64,000 bases of DNA from NCBI GenBank assembly GCA_025200525.1, contig CM045762.1, positions 126,981,752 through 127,045,751 on the forward strand, read 5' to 3'. The position numbers were made by a program, and so were the translations under genes. The stretch is from Camellia lanceoleosa (taxonomy: Eukaryota > Streptophyta > Magnoliopsida > Ericales > Theaceae). Below, piece by piece: positions 47,236-58,411 of this stretch. Each line of letters starts with the position of its first letter. Within the stretch, counting starts at the first letter, position 1. The notes beneath the pieces are model-generated. The model saw only the letters and a program-made list of their open reading frames with translations. It had not been told where the DNA came from and did not search any database.

Positions 47236-50200
47236 CTAAGCATTTTCAAACAAATTCGGATACTTGGAGCGGATCTCCGCCTCCCGTTCCCAAGTTGCTT
47301 CCTCAGCCCCATTGTGTCTCCATAACACCTTCACTAGCGGTATAGTCTTTCCCTTCAACACTTGTTCCCGAGTGTCTAAAATTTGAATCGATTGCTTTTT
47401 ATATGAGGCATCCTCGTCTACCTCCAAATTAACCCAATCAAGTACATGAGAAGGGTCGAGTTCATACTTTCTAAGCATGGATACATGAAACATGTTGTGA
47501 ACCCTCGAAAGTTGTGGTGGTAAGGCTAACCGGTATGCCACTTCCCCAATTTTCTCCAATATCTCGAAAGGCCTAATGAACCTTAGAGACAATTTACCAC
47601 TCTTACCAAATCTCATCAAACTCCGCCTTTGTGAGATTTTAAGGAACACATGGTTACCAACTTCGAAAGATAAAGGTTGCCCCTCTTATCGACATAACTC
47701 TTCTGTCGGCTTTGAGCCGTAGCTAACCTCTTCCGAATGAAAGCAACTTTCTCAGTTGTCTCTCTAACAATCTCCGGACCCAACAATGCTGCATCACCCA
47801 CCTCGGCCCAACAAACTGGCGATTTACAAGGTCAGCCATACAAGGCCTCAAATGGTGTGATCTGAATACTAGCTTGATAACTATTGTTATAGGGAAACTC
47901 AATCAATGGTAAGTGTCTCTCCCAAGACCCTTTGAAATCAAGGACGCAAGCTCTAAGCATGTCCTCTAAAGTCTGAATGGTATGCTCCGACTGCCCATCG
48001 GTTTGAGGGTGGTAAGCAGTGCTAAAGGTCAACTTAGTTCCCAACGCCTCTTGTAGGCTTTGCTACAATCAGGCAGTAAAACAAGGATCTCTGTCCGATA
48101 AAATGGTCACAGGGACCCCATGAAGTCGAACTATCTCTCTAATGTATAACTTTGCCAAATGCTTAACTGAATCGCTGGTTTGTATTGGAATGAAATGCGT
48201 GGACTTAGTCAACCTATCAACAATCACCCACAAGGCATCATTGCCCCATTGTGTTCTAGGAAGCCCAACTACAAAATCCATGGTAGCATGTTCCCATTTT
48301 CACTTGGTTATCGATAAGGGTTGTAGCAAACCTGCTGGCTTTTTGTGTTCGGCCTTCACTTGTTGACAAGTAAGGCATTTCGATACAAATAAGGCGACGT
48401 CTCGCTTCATAGCCCTTCACCAAAACTGACGACTAAGATCATGATATATTTTGGTGCCTCCTAGATGTACCGCAAGGCGTAAGTAATGGAACTCTCAAAG
48501 TACCTCCTTTCTATAAGATTCCGGTACGAACAAATGGTCTAGATAACGTACACTCAGATTCGAGTGAATGTTCAAACCCTTCTCTTCCTTCCCGTTGGAG
48601 ATCCTATCATGGATTGACTCCACCTTACGGTCACCCTGTTGTGTCTCTATGACCTTACTAATCAAGGTAGGTTAAGTAATTAAAGTAAACAAGGTAGCAC
48701 CCTCGCTGGACTCATCCAAATGCAAATCAAACTTACCAATATCGCCTAGCATATCCCATTCCCAGATGACCACATTTGCCAAACTACTCCCGGATTTTCA
48801 ACTCAAGGCATCGGCCACCACATTAGCCTTCCCCGGATGATAGTGTAACTCAAAGTCGTAATCCTTCATAAATTCCATCCACCTCCATTGGCATAAATTC
48901 AAGTCTTTTTGGGAAAATAATACTTTTGGCTCTTATGATCGGAGAAGACCTCAAACTGCTCACCATACAAATAATACCTCCAAATTTTCAAGGCAAAAAT
49001 TACCGCTGCTAATTCTAAATCATGGGTGGGGGGTAGTTTTTCTCATGAGTTTTCAATTGTCGTGAGCCACAGGCCACAACCTTTCCTCCTTGCATCAAGA
49101 CACAACCAAGTCCATCCTGGGACGCATCATAATAGATGGTATAACCTAAACCTCTTTCCAGAATTATCAAGACCGGTGCAGTGGTCAATCTAGTCTTAAG
49201 TTCTTGGAATGACCTTTCACAAGCCTCACTCCACACAAATTTGACACCTTTCTTTGTCAACTTGGTCAAATGTGCGGCTAGTCTAGAGAAGTCTTTTACA
49301 AAACGATGATAATACCTAGCTAATCCCAAGAAACTCCAGATCTCAAAAACATTTTTAGGTTGTTCCCAATCCTACACGACATCTATCTTAGAAGAGTCCA
49401 CAATTTCTCCTTCTCTCGATACTACATGCCTCCAAAAGCTTCACTTCGATTAACCAAAACTCGCATTTCTCAAATTTGGCACACAATTGGTGCTCCCTTA
49501 GCAATTCAAGCACTAATAGCAAGTGGTTCTCATGTTCCCCTTCGGAGGCCAAATAAATCAAGATGTCGTCCACAAAGACGACCATGAAGCGGTCTAAGAA
49601 TTCTCGAAAAACTCGATTCGTCAAATCCATAAAGGAAGCAGGCGCATTGGTCAAACCAAAAGGCATTACAAGGAATTTATAATGGCCATAATGCGTGCAA
49701 AAGGTCGTCTTCTGGTTGTCCTCGTCCTGGACTCTCAACTGATGGTACCTTGACCTCAAGTCTATCTTCGAGAAGCAACGAGACCCTCTAAGTTAGTCAA
49801 ATAAATCATCTATTCTGGGTCGATGATATTTGTTCTTAACGGTAACTCGATTCAACTTGTGGTAATCAATACATAGCCGTAATGACCCATCATTCTTCTT
49901 CGTAAAGAGAGCCGGCGCTCCCCAAGGTGATGTACTAGGGCGAATGAAGCCCTTATCTAAAAGTTCTTGGAGTTGAATCTTCAACTCATACAATTTGGCG
50001 GGTGCAAATCTATACGGTGTCATGGAATTAGTGCCATGGAAATCGGTGTTGTGCCAGGCACTAAGTCAATAGAGAACTCGATCTCCCAGTGGGGTGACAA
50101 ACTAGTAAGATCCTCGGGAAAGACATCTGGGTATCCACAAACTACTCTTGGCAATTCAACACGGGCCTCGTCACTCTCACTACCCAAGAGAGTCGCAAGA

Positions 50201-50745
50201 AGACCACTAAGCTCGCTCCTATCACAAGGGTCAAAAACTGGTGACAAAACTCTATTAACTTGATCCCCCAAGAAATAAAAACAGGCACCACTCAAGGTGC
50301 ACACTGTAACTCTCTGACGATAACAATCAATCACAGCACGGTACGAAGATAACTAGTTCATGCCTAAAATGACATCAAAACCCGACTTGTCTAGCAACAC
50401 AAAAGCAAACAGAAGTCCGCGCCTGACAACCTCTATTTTACAACCACGACATCCTCGGTTTGAGTCAACCATACCTCCAACTGGTGACTCTACCTTGAGC
50501 GGAGACGCTAATTATGCCACTTCTAACTCCAATGTAGAAGCAAATGCAGTAGATATAAATGAATATGACGCACTCGTATTTAACAACATATTAGCCAAAG
50601 AATTACACACAACGAAAATACCTTTCACAACTGAGGATCCTAGAAATTGCTCTAGCGTAATAACAGCATACACGCGCCCTTATGGCCTCTGATAAACCTG
50701 CTCATCTCTCGGAGCATAGGCTTGCTGCACAGACTGAGCCGAAGC
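47236..50745 (-). pseudogene. Gypsy pol: protease, RT, RNase H, integrase, chromodomain-like end
   Basis: From high to low: an aspartic protease with NTSA in place of DTGA (about 50568-50580); RT with [18 protein letters not shown] (about 49880-49930), the [12 protein letters not shown] block and FVDDILIY (about 49560-49590), where the catalytic aspartates remain; RNase H with YYDASQDGLGCVL (about 49095-49140); the integrase zinc region (about 48280-48420); and a core with DFVVGLP, LSDRDPCF and [11 protein letters not shown] (48281-47830). A C-terminal block IQILDTREQVLKGK precedes the TAG at 47236-47238. Several stops separate the open pieces, and a frame change lies between RT and RNase H. 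It cannot encode a working polyprotein. Confidence 0.93.
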
Positions 50746-50755
50746 AGCTCCCTAT

Positions 50756-52015
50756 TTAACTTGTGAAGTTTGAACTAAATGAGCTTGTTGGTGGCTTCGA
50801 GTTTGTCTCGACCTTGATACGCCAAATACGCCTCCCAACTACAAACAGGCAAGCTCTCCTTATATGCCTCGACTGACCACACTGAAAACAAGTAAGTCCT
50901 TGCCCTTTGTTTTGGGACTGACTCTGAGATCGGTTAGGTGGTGGTGGTGGTAACATCTGCTGCCCTCCTCCCTTTTGCGGGCAGGAAAAGGCCTTGTGAC
51001 CTAGTTGGCCACACTTGAAGCACGAAAAATTATCCGGTGCATTTTTTCTCGAGCTCGCACTAGGCAAAGAAAAAGTAGATCTAGACTGTTGTGACTGGGA
51101 TTGGGAGGAGGAGGTGCCCCTGTTCTTCTTGCTGGGTCTAAAATCTCCTTATGACTCTTGGCCTCTAGACCTCAAACCCCGAAGTCTCTCCTCCTCGGCC
51201 TGCACAATAATTTTTACATGTACTGCCGCCTCCACAAGACGGTTATAGTTTTGAATCATATTTTCGGCAACCTCAAACAAAATTTTAGTTATCAACCTCT
51301 TCTCAAATTCTATGCAATGACGCTCTTTCGTTGCCACCAACTCCAGCGCAAACCAGGACAAATTAGTGAAGGCCACCTCAAACTCGACCATGGATAGGTT
51401 AAGTTGCTTAAGGTTTTAAAACTCTTGCCTCAATCTCTCCCTAGTAGTGGGAGGTAAATACTTGTCTTGAAAAGCAACCACAAAGGCTTCCCATGTCAGC
51501 TCCATTCTACCCTTGGCATACTTCTACCATTGGCCCGCATCCTCTTTGAGGTAGTAACTCGCTAGGGTCACTCTTAGCTCACTATCTTCAATGTGAAGTA
51601 TCTCAAATGTCTTCACTATTTGCTCGAGTCACTTATCCGCTTTCTTGGGCTTGGGGCCACCATGGAACTCATCCGGTTTGGCCTGCAAAAACTCTCTAGT
51701 GAGAAAACTCGGCCTTGTCTCTATGGCGTTCTCTCGAGCTTGGTTCTCCACCCTCAACAAATTCATCGATTCTGTCAAAGCCCCTGCCATTTCTCAGGCC
51801 AGGGGCCCCATTGCTGCTTAACCCGCCTGTTCTGAAATCCCTGCTTGCCCTACTTGCTCGGCCACATTATCTTGGTCCGTTTGCTCGGCCGCATTAACTT
51901 GGCCGAACCTTTCCTCTTGCACCGGAACCTCATAGATCGGTACTTCATGCACACCTCGGCGAGGCCTACCACACCTCCCACCTTTACCACCACGGGTTTG
52001 ACCCCTTCCTAACAT
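50756..52015 (-). pseudogene. Gypsy gag with two zinc knuckles, broken
   Basis: The ATG at 52015-52013 begins MLGRGQTRGGKGGR. A retrotransposon gag domain follows (LASYYLKEDAGQWQ, ETWEAF-like block near 51480-51560, RERLRQEF). Two CCHC knuckles lie near the end: CFKCGQLGHKAFSC (about 50990-51031) and CFQCGQSRHIRRAC (about 50850-50892). Stops split the frame in at least four places, including 51149-51151 and about 51416-51418. Confidence 0.9.
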
Positions 52016-52430
52016 CCTAATAAAGGAATAAAGTAAACAATTTAGCAAACGAACTCAAACGTGCCCACAACTTACCTCACACGTTTTGCCACACAGTTCT
52101 ATATATTTCCTTACCACGTAAGCAACTTAGTTTCACTCCACATAAGCACTTAGTCACATAAACATATACGAATTATTCCTTTACAATGAAATTCGTCCCA
52201 CGAAATACCAAGAGTTCTTAGTAGAACGAGTATTTAGCAAGTACCCTTCTAATAAGACCTCATGGAATTTAATAGACGCAAACCACATCCCAAAAGTTCA
52301 ATCCCATACCCATCTACTCATATAAACATGCTATCACATAACCATAAAATGTGCAAAATCTTCTAACCAAGCAAAGTGAACCCATTGTGGCAAAACAACC
52401 ACTTCCCACAAGCCCCAAGTATTCAAACCC

Positions 52431-52446
52431 GGTAGCTCTGATACCA
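52431..52446 (-). other. Gypsy primer-binding site (tRNA-iMet)
   Basis: On minus TGGTATCAGAGCTACC, three bases inside the 5' LTR end (52450). It fixes the element's orientation. Confidence 0.93.
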
Positions 52447-53171
52447 AGTTGTAATGCCCCCCCCCCAAAAAAAAAACACAATAAAAGTACACCAACTACC
52501 GTTCCTTACGGTAAACAAACGTAAAACTCCAACACTTGCATATATAATCATAGGAGATTTGCAAAATAGTTTCACATGCAAATATACATTCAATGACTTC
52601 AGTACATGAATCTATAGCATGTAAAACATCCAGTCAAAAGTAATTAAATGTCCTCAAGGGCTACAAAGTCCAAGGCTTGAGCTTGGTTACACAAAATGGT
52701 TGCTCGAACCCACACAAATATAGCCCTTGGCTTGCAAAAAATATAATCGCAACAAAAACAAGAGCCTTGTGTTCTCAACATACACATCCACGGCCTTAGT
52801 TTGAAGAAATCACCACATCTTTTCCTACACAAAATCCCATAGGGTGAGCATAAAGCCTAGTAAGAAATTCTTAACAAAGTATATACATTTTGTACAATTT
52901 TCATGAGATGAAATGCATATGCCATGCTATGCTTTAAAAGAAGGCCACAACCTCATCTTTTTGAAAATCATCATGCACAATGAAATCTTGAAAATTCAAC
53001 AATTCAATAATTTTAAATCAAGCTCGAGGGGCAGTAAATACAACTCAGATAATCCCAAGGTTGCTGTCTTCAAGTAGGCATAACTAGCACTACCAAAACC
53101 CCACTTTATCGGTAGCTAACCAGAAGGCGCGTGGTACTTTCTTCGCGCGTGGTACAACTGGTGCCGACCTA

Positions 53172-53371
53172 GGATTCGGAGGGTCCTTCGTGGATATCAT
53201 GATTGGCCAAATAAAGTCTCTGGATTCGAAACCGCATCGGCGAATGACATCTTTGGGCCGATTAAGCCTTCGGATTCGGAACGCCCTTTGTGGATATCAC
53301 AATTGGCCAAATAACGTCTCCGGATTCGAAGCCCCATTGGCGAATGACGTCTTTGGGCCGATTAATCCTTC
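53172..53371. repeat. Two tandem 100-bp units
   Basis: GGATTCGGA...GTGGATATCA...GGCCAAATAA...GAATGACRTCTTTGGGCC occurs at 53172 and again at 53272, roughly 85-90% alike. Confidence 0.9.
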
Positions 53372-53589
53372 GGGCCGTGCGTAACACAATGATGTCGATT
53401 AAATGAGGCCAATCAATATTCATTTACTCGTCTGAAATACGTTTCTTCAAACATGTACATAATAAAACACATACAAGCACGAACAAAAATTATAACAAAA
53501 CATTGAAAATAAAGTTGTGTTTTATTCGACCAACCAATAAACACATAATTCTAGACGCGATCCGCGTTTGAACATCACAACAAATATCT

Positions 53590-54526
53590 TTATTCGGCGT
53601 CGACCTCATCATCACTCTTCTCAACTTCAAAGGCGGCAAAGGGCAAATGATCACGATGATCCAGGTCACATAAGTTGGAATCGACACCCTTTGCTCGGAG
53701 AGCCTCCGCGGCCTGAAGAGCCGCGAGCCAACCATGCTTAAAACCCCGATTCTCACATCGGCAGACCTCCTCAGCAAGTGTCTCTTTCGTTTTGTCGATC
53801 CCAACCTTCCGACTAGCGTGGAAGCCCTCCTCGTAACCTTTGGCCCTCGCATTTTGTACGGCAAACATGCCTGCCGTATCTCGGTCTGCGATGGCAAGAC
53901 TCAATAGCTGTTGGGTCACCCTCTCGTCCACAATCGGGTTAGATTGACCCGCCGCATGCGAATAGGCGACTTTAACCTTCCTAAGCTCCCTAAGCTCGCC
54001 CTCAGTTTTCTCCGCACGAGCCTACGAATACGTCCATTTTCTCCATCTCTCGCCGCACGGTGCGCAGACGCATACCGACTTCGTAGGCAGTGTATAGCCC
54101 CTTTACTGTCCCATGAATACCTTCTCGAAACACTTCCAAATCTCGTCGTCCAACCATCAATTGTTAGACTTCCGGCAGAAAGATCTGTCGAGCAAGCTTG
54201 AGCGCTACACTCGGATCATTGACGATGGAATCTGCCTCAGTCATCGGTCTATTCCCTACGAACACTGCAAAACTCAATGGTTATGGCGTCGCGTCTGACT
54301 CATTCCCCGGTCGTAGTCGCGGTGAGCTTCCCCATTGATGCTTCTTTCTTTGAGGTGATCTGTTTCGACGGCTTGGAAGTTGACGTTTTTCGCTTTCCTT
54401 GGACATCCTTCCTCCCATACACACAGGCTCGATACTGAGATTCATCGCAGCATCTAGTTCAGCCAGCGTTCGTCCCTCTCCTCTGCTGTTGAAGAACAGT
54501 CTATTTGACATTCGCCCTCGCCCCAA
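53590..54526 (-). pseudogene. Second, partial antisense ORF copy of the Tat-type element
   Basis: The minus-strand end piece (53931-53590) reads VDERVTQQLLSLAIADRD ... CENRGFKHGWLAAL ... and stops at 53590-53592. Upstream, 54240-54000 reads VNDPSVALKLARQIFLPE, then, after a stop, a helical region with RRDLEVFREGIHG. NRGFKH and its neighbourhood match the end of the first copy (55574-56050), and DPSVALKLA matches its DPAVALSLA. So this is a diverged second copy, broken by stops, with the N-terminal domain missing. Confidence 0.65.
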
Positions 54527-54658
54527 GCTAGTTCAAATCGAATCTGAATAAGTATAAGTGGACCCACTGGCGCGAAATCACCCCATTTATTCGTAGGAAT
54601 GCAGCGAACCCAAGGCAATTTCATTAACGCTTTTAGCAGTCTCCAAACGATGGAGGTC

Positions 54659-55380
54659 GATTGATATGTGCCACAGCCACTCCATGCACTAAGTTCTGGC
54701 TTGTTAAAACGACCTAATTATATAAACGGCAACTAGGGGAGACTGCCTTGAAGTCCATGCAATGGCTGGGGCAAGGACAGATTTATTAATCTAACCGGCC
54801 AAGATGCTTGGCCCCATGCTGATTGATATGTGCCACAGCCACTCCATGCACTAAGTTCTGGCTTGTTAAAACGGCCTAATTATCTAAACGACAACTAGGG
54901 GAGACTGTTTTGAAGTCCATGCAATGGCTGGGGCAAGGGCAGATTTATTAATCTAACTGGCCAAGATGCTTGGCCCCATGCCGATTGATATGTGCCACAG
55001 CCACTCCATGTACTAAGTTCTGGCTTGTTAAAACGGCCTAATTATCTAAACGACAACTAGGGGAGTGCCTTGAAGTCCATGCACTGGCTAGGGCAATGGC
55101 AGATTTATTAATCTAACTGGCCAAGCATCTTGGTCCCATGCCGATTGATATGTGCCACAGCCACTCTATGCACTAAGTTCTGGCTTGTTAAAACGGCCTA
55201 ATTATCTAAACGGTAACTAGGGGAGACTGCTTTGAAGTCCATGCACTGGCTGGGGCAAGGGCTGATTTATTAATCTAACCGGCTGAGCATCTTGGCCCCA
55301 CGCTGATTGATATGTGTCATAGCCATTTCATGTACTGATTTTTGGCTTTTTAAACGGCCTAATCATCTAGTTGGCAAGTA
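54659..55380. repeat. Tandem array, about 161-bp unit, 4.5 copies
   Basis: Units start GATTGATATGTGCCACAGCC at 54659, 54821, 54983, 55143 and 55304 (the last partial). They are about 90% alike and contain TTCTGGCTTGTTAAAACG and GGCCAAGATGCTTGGCCCC. It separates the two antisense ORF copies. Confidence 0.95.
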
Positions 55381-55573
55381 TACAAAACGTTTTATCCAAA
55401 ACGGCAGCCAAACAATTCTGTTCATTAGTAACAACAAATTACAAAATGAATTTTCATTAAGTAAATTGGGCACAAATTGTAACCATTTTACATATGAAAA
55501 TTACTAGACAAAAAGCTGTAAAAAGCTGAAAATTACATGCAAATCCTAAAACAAAAAACAAGAGCCGCCAAAA

Positions 55574-57640
55574 TTAGTTCTCGTAGTCAGACTCCAACGG
55601 CTCAACATCCACTTGCTCGTATGGAATTGGCGTAGTCAATGTCACATCAGCAGCGGCAAGGGCTTTGAGTCAGCTGTGTTTAAATCCCCGATTCTCAAAT
55701 TTGGGGACTTCGTCTACATATTCCTCAAAAGTAGATTTTTTCCCAACATCGAATGCGCTGGAAGCCTTTAGGTCGGCTGTTTCCTTCGCTGCCTTTATCT
55801 CTTCCAACCCAGCCTCCAATTTAGAGATCGCCTCCTGGGCCAATTTAAGCGCGTCGTCACTCGTATTTGCCCTCTTCTCGGCGACTGATCTCAATTCTTC
55901 GGCATTGCAGGCTCTCTCCATCTCGGCCTCGGTATGGGTGCCCTCCGATTGTGCCTTACTCTTTTGGCCCTCAACCTTCACCTGTAAACGGCCAATTAGC
56001 TCGATGACATCGTGATAGCGACGACCCATGTTGGCTATCCTTCTGGCGGCCTGCAAAACAGGAAGTTAAGAACAAAATAATATTTGCGTAAAGAGAAAAG
56101 ACAAAGTGCAGATATATACCAAAAGAGCTGATTGCGGGGCCAACCCAATTGCAACCAGATCCGGCTTTGCCCGAAAAGTCGCCTTGTCAGCAGGTAGTGA
56201 AACGGACGTCGCTAAGCTGAGTGCCACCGCTGGATCTTTGATCACTGAAGCATCGGAGGAGATCGACATATTCTTTATCTTCGGCTGAATAACAAAAGGT
56301 ACGATCACATCCGACTCCTCCAAACGAGGTCGTTTGTCGGCACGGTCTTCTTCTGAGCCGGCCTCAATATCGGCATGGCGCTTCTCCACCCTTTGCTCAG
56401 CTTCAACACTTGCCTGCACAAAAGGTTCCGCCTCGGTACTTCCGTTCTTTGCCGTTCCCTAAATAACAAGCAAGGATTGGGACTGAGATTTGGCAGCCCG
56501 AATCTCCTCTGCCCTTCGCCGCGTGGCCATCATTTCCGTGTTCGCCTTCTTGGCAAGTTTAGTGAGGCTCAACCCAGCCATATCTTCTGGGAACGCGCCG
56601 GGAAGGTCCTCTAGACCGTGAAAAATATCATCAAGCAGACGATCCTCTCGACCCGAGGTGGATGGAGGATCAGCCGAATTGAGGCCGGCTTCTTCAAATG
56701 CTAACTTCAAAGCCTCATCAACCTCAGTTTTGCATTGGTTTGACTCGACGGCCTCAGTAACTTCCGGTCGCTCCGAATCTGATCCCTCGCAACCGACTTG
56801 CCTGAAATTTTTGAAATTAGTCAAGATAAGGGCGACAAGAAACTCCTCAGCCTTCGGAATTGGGATGTTTTCCACCGCCAAAAAGATCGTATAAGTCGGC
56901 TCGTAGCGGAGCAGAACGTGGGCCGCCCTCCCCTGCTTCTGAAGACTCGATCGGCTGAAATACTTGAGCCCAGTCTTGATTTTCGAAAGGACGGCATCGT
57001 CAGTTGAGGTCAAGACTTTCTTCAAATCGTTTCCTGCAAAAGCAAAACCATGAGGTCTCGAAAATAAGGTTTTATAAATATAACAAGTAAATAAATAAAA
57101 GAAGATACTTGGCCACCTGGTTCGCCCCTTCGTCTAGGAATACGATCAAGGTGATCCTCGCCTTCACCAAATTTCCAGTTTCCTTGGACGACGACCATAA
57201 CATCATCGACTCGCTTCCCAGAGCTGGAAAGCATAGTCACTAGTTGATGGTCGGTGTCTTTGGCCCTAAGGAAATAACGCCCGTGCCGACCAGTAGACTT
57301 GGCCAAGGCGTAGCAATGCCGAATAGTAGGAATGCCAAGGTTAAGCCCAAGGCGACGGTTTAGTGCGATAATCCCCATCATGACCCTAAAGAAGTTAACG
57401 TTCGGTTGGGAAAGGATTAATCCCCAATGGCAAAGCACGACCCTAAGGAGTGGGTGAAGGGGGAAGCGGACCCCACCCTCTGCGATTGATAGAAGAGGGA
57501 AGACGATCGTGGTTCCATATCGAGGGTGCCGTTTGCCACAAATGATAGACGGACGTCATCAAGAATGGAAAAATGGCGTCGGAAGCCAGAGATTCGTTCC
57601 CGTGAGAGGAGATCTTTTAAATGTTTCGCCATTCCCCCAG
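55574..57640 (-). pseudogene. Antisense accessory ORF (aORF) of the Tat-type element, spliced, broken
   Basis: Runs opposite to the element's LTR orientation. Three exons can be laid out with GT-AG borders: about 57600-57117, 57033-56120 and 56050-55574. Exon a carries RYGTTIVFPLLSIAEGGVRF-type sequence, then HPLLRVVLCHWGL and RHGRYFLRAK, resembling the plant 'putative gypsy type transposon' / plant-mobile-domain-like proteins. Exon b is acidic and charged. Exon c (RRYHDVIELIGRLQVKVEG, then Ala/Glu/Lys repeats) looks like coiled coil and ends at TAA 55574-55576. Breaks: a probable frameshift near 57550, TAG at 56459-56461, and TGA near 55671. Family placement is from memory of motif style; the function of such aORFs is unknown. 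Confidence 0.68.
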
Positions 57641-57964
57641 CCAATAGGATTATGCTAAGCTAAAAAACAAAGCGGAGAACGAGAGAACTTACAAGAGGCG
57701 ATGGAGATAGAGAAGAGTAGGAAGTTGCAGAGGTAGTTAGGAGGCGATCCAATGACAGGCGTCTACAAGCGTGTATATATTTGAAAAGACGTCGAAATTT
57801 TAAATCACAATAAATAGAAGTGTACGAGGAGGCGGGAAGTTGAAATGATAACCGAGAAGCGTGTATACAGACATTTGTGTTAGAATGCGGTCAGCCGCTG
57901 AATTTCGGCTCTGACTCTTCAAATTCGAAGCCAAACACTCCAGCTAACTGTCGTTAGTGGAATG

Positions 57965-57977
57965 CTTGGGGGGCAAT
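57965..57977 (+). other. Polypurine tract of the Tat-type element
   Basis: CTTGGGGGGCAAT immediately before TGTGGGGG, a pattern usual for Tat/Ogre-type elements. It shows the LTR here is a 3' LTR on plus. Confidence 0.75.
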
Positions 57978-58411
57978 TGTGGGGGCCGAGATTCGGGAGT
58001 CGTAGAGGTTCCGAATAGTCAAATCTGGTAGAGTCGAGGTTTGAAGCACTCGGCAATTGGCTCGAAAGCTCAAATCCAACCCTACTCGGCCATCTTGACT
58101 GATTAAGCGAGGGGCCGAGTGAAGATCGGTCCATTATGAAATGTACCAAATATGAGGTGGGGGATGGACCTAATCCCGAGGATTAAAGAAGAAAAGATAT
58201 AAATAGAAGAAACATTAGCCAGAATGAGGTATGTGAGAATAACTACGCTTAACTTAGAACACAAGCATTCTTGAGTGTAGAGACTGACTTATTCGTCGAA
58301 GTGCTAATTTCGACACCCTCGATCGGAGTGTTTATCCCATTTCAGGTGACTATCAGCGGATCTCGAGCGCTCCTCAGGATCAGAAGAGTATTTCCAAACT
58401 ACTTCTCCACA
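57978..58411 (+). repeat. 3' LTR of the Tat-type element
   Basis: 434 bp, TGTGGGGGCC to CTCCACA, with matching inverted ends. A TATA box (GATATAAATAG, about 58196-58206) reads on plus. The flanking bases ATAGT (58412-58416) have no partner at the left edge. Confidence 0.8.

Larger units (their letters stand above)
53152..58411 (+). mobile_element. 3' part of a Tat-lineage gypsy element with antisense ORFs
   Basis: The right end is a clean LTR (57978-58411) preceded by a G-rich polypurine tract, so the element reads on plus. The interior has no RT, integrase or protease on either strand. It holds two tandem arrays and spliced open frames on minus. That matches the region between pol and 3' LTR in Tat-type elements, which are known to carry antisense accessory ORFs. 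The 5' LTR, gag and pol are absent and no left target duplication was found, so the 5' half was probably deleted with about 215 bp of the host LTR. Confidence 0.72.

Noticed and set aside
53911..54298. Plus-strand open frames of 61-96 codons
   Set aside because: They oppose the better supported minus-strand accessory ORF copy and show no domain.
54659..55380. CRISPR-like or centromeric array
   Set aside because: The units are contiguous without spacers, so not CRISPR. Only 4.5 copies inside a retrotransposon, so not a centromeric satellite here.
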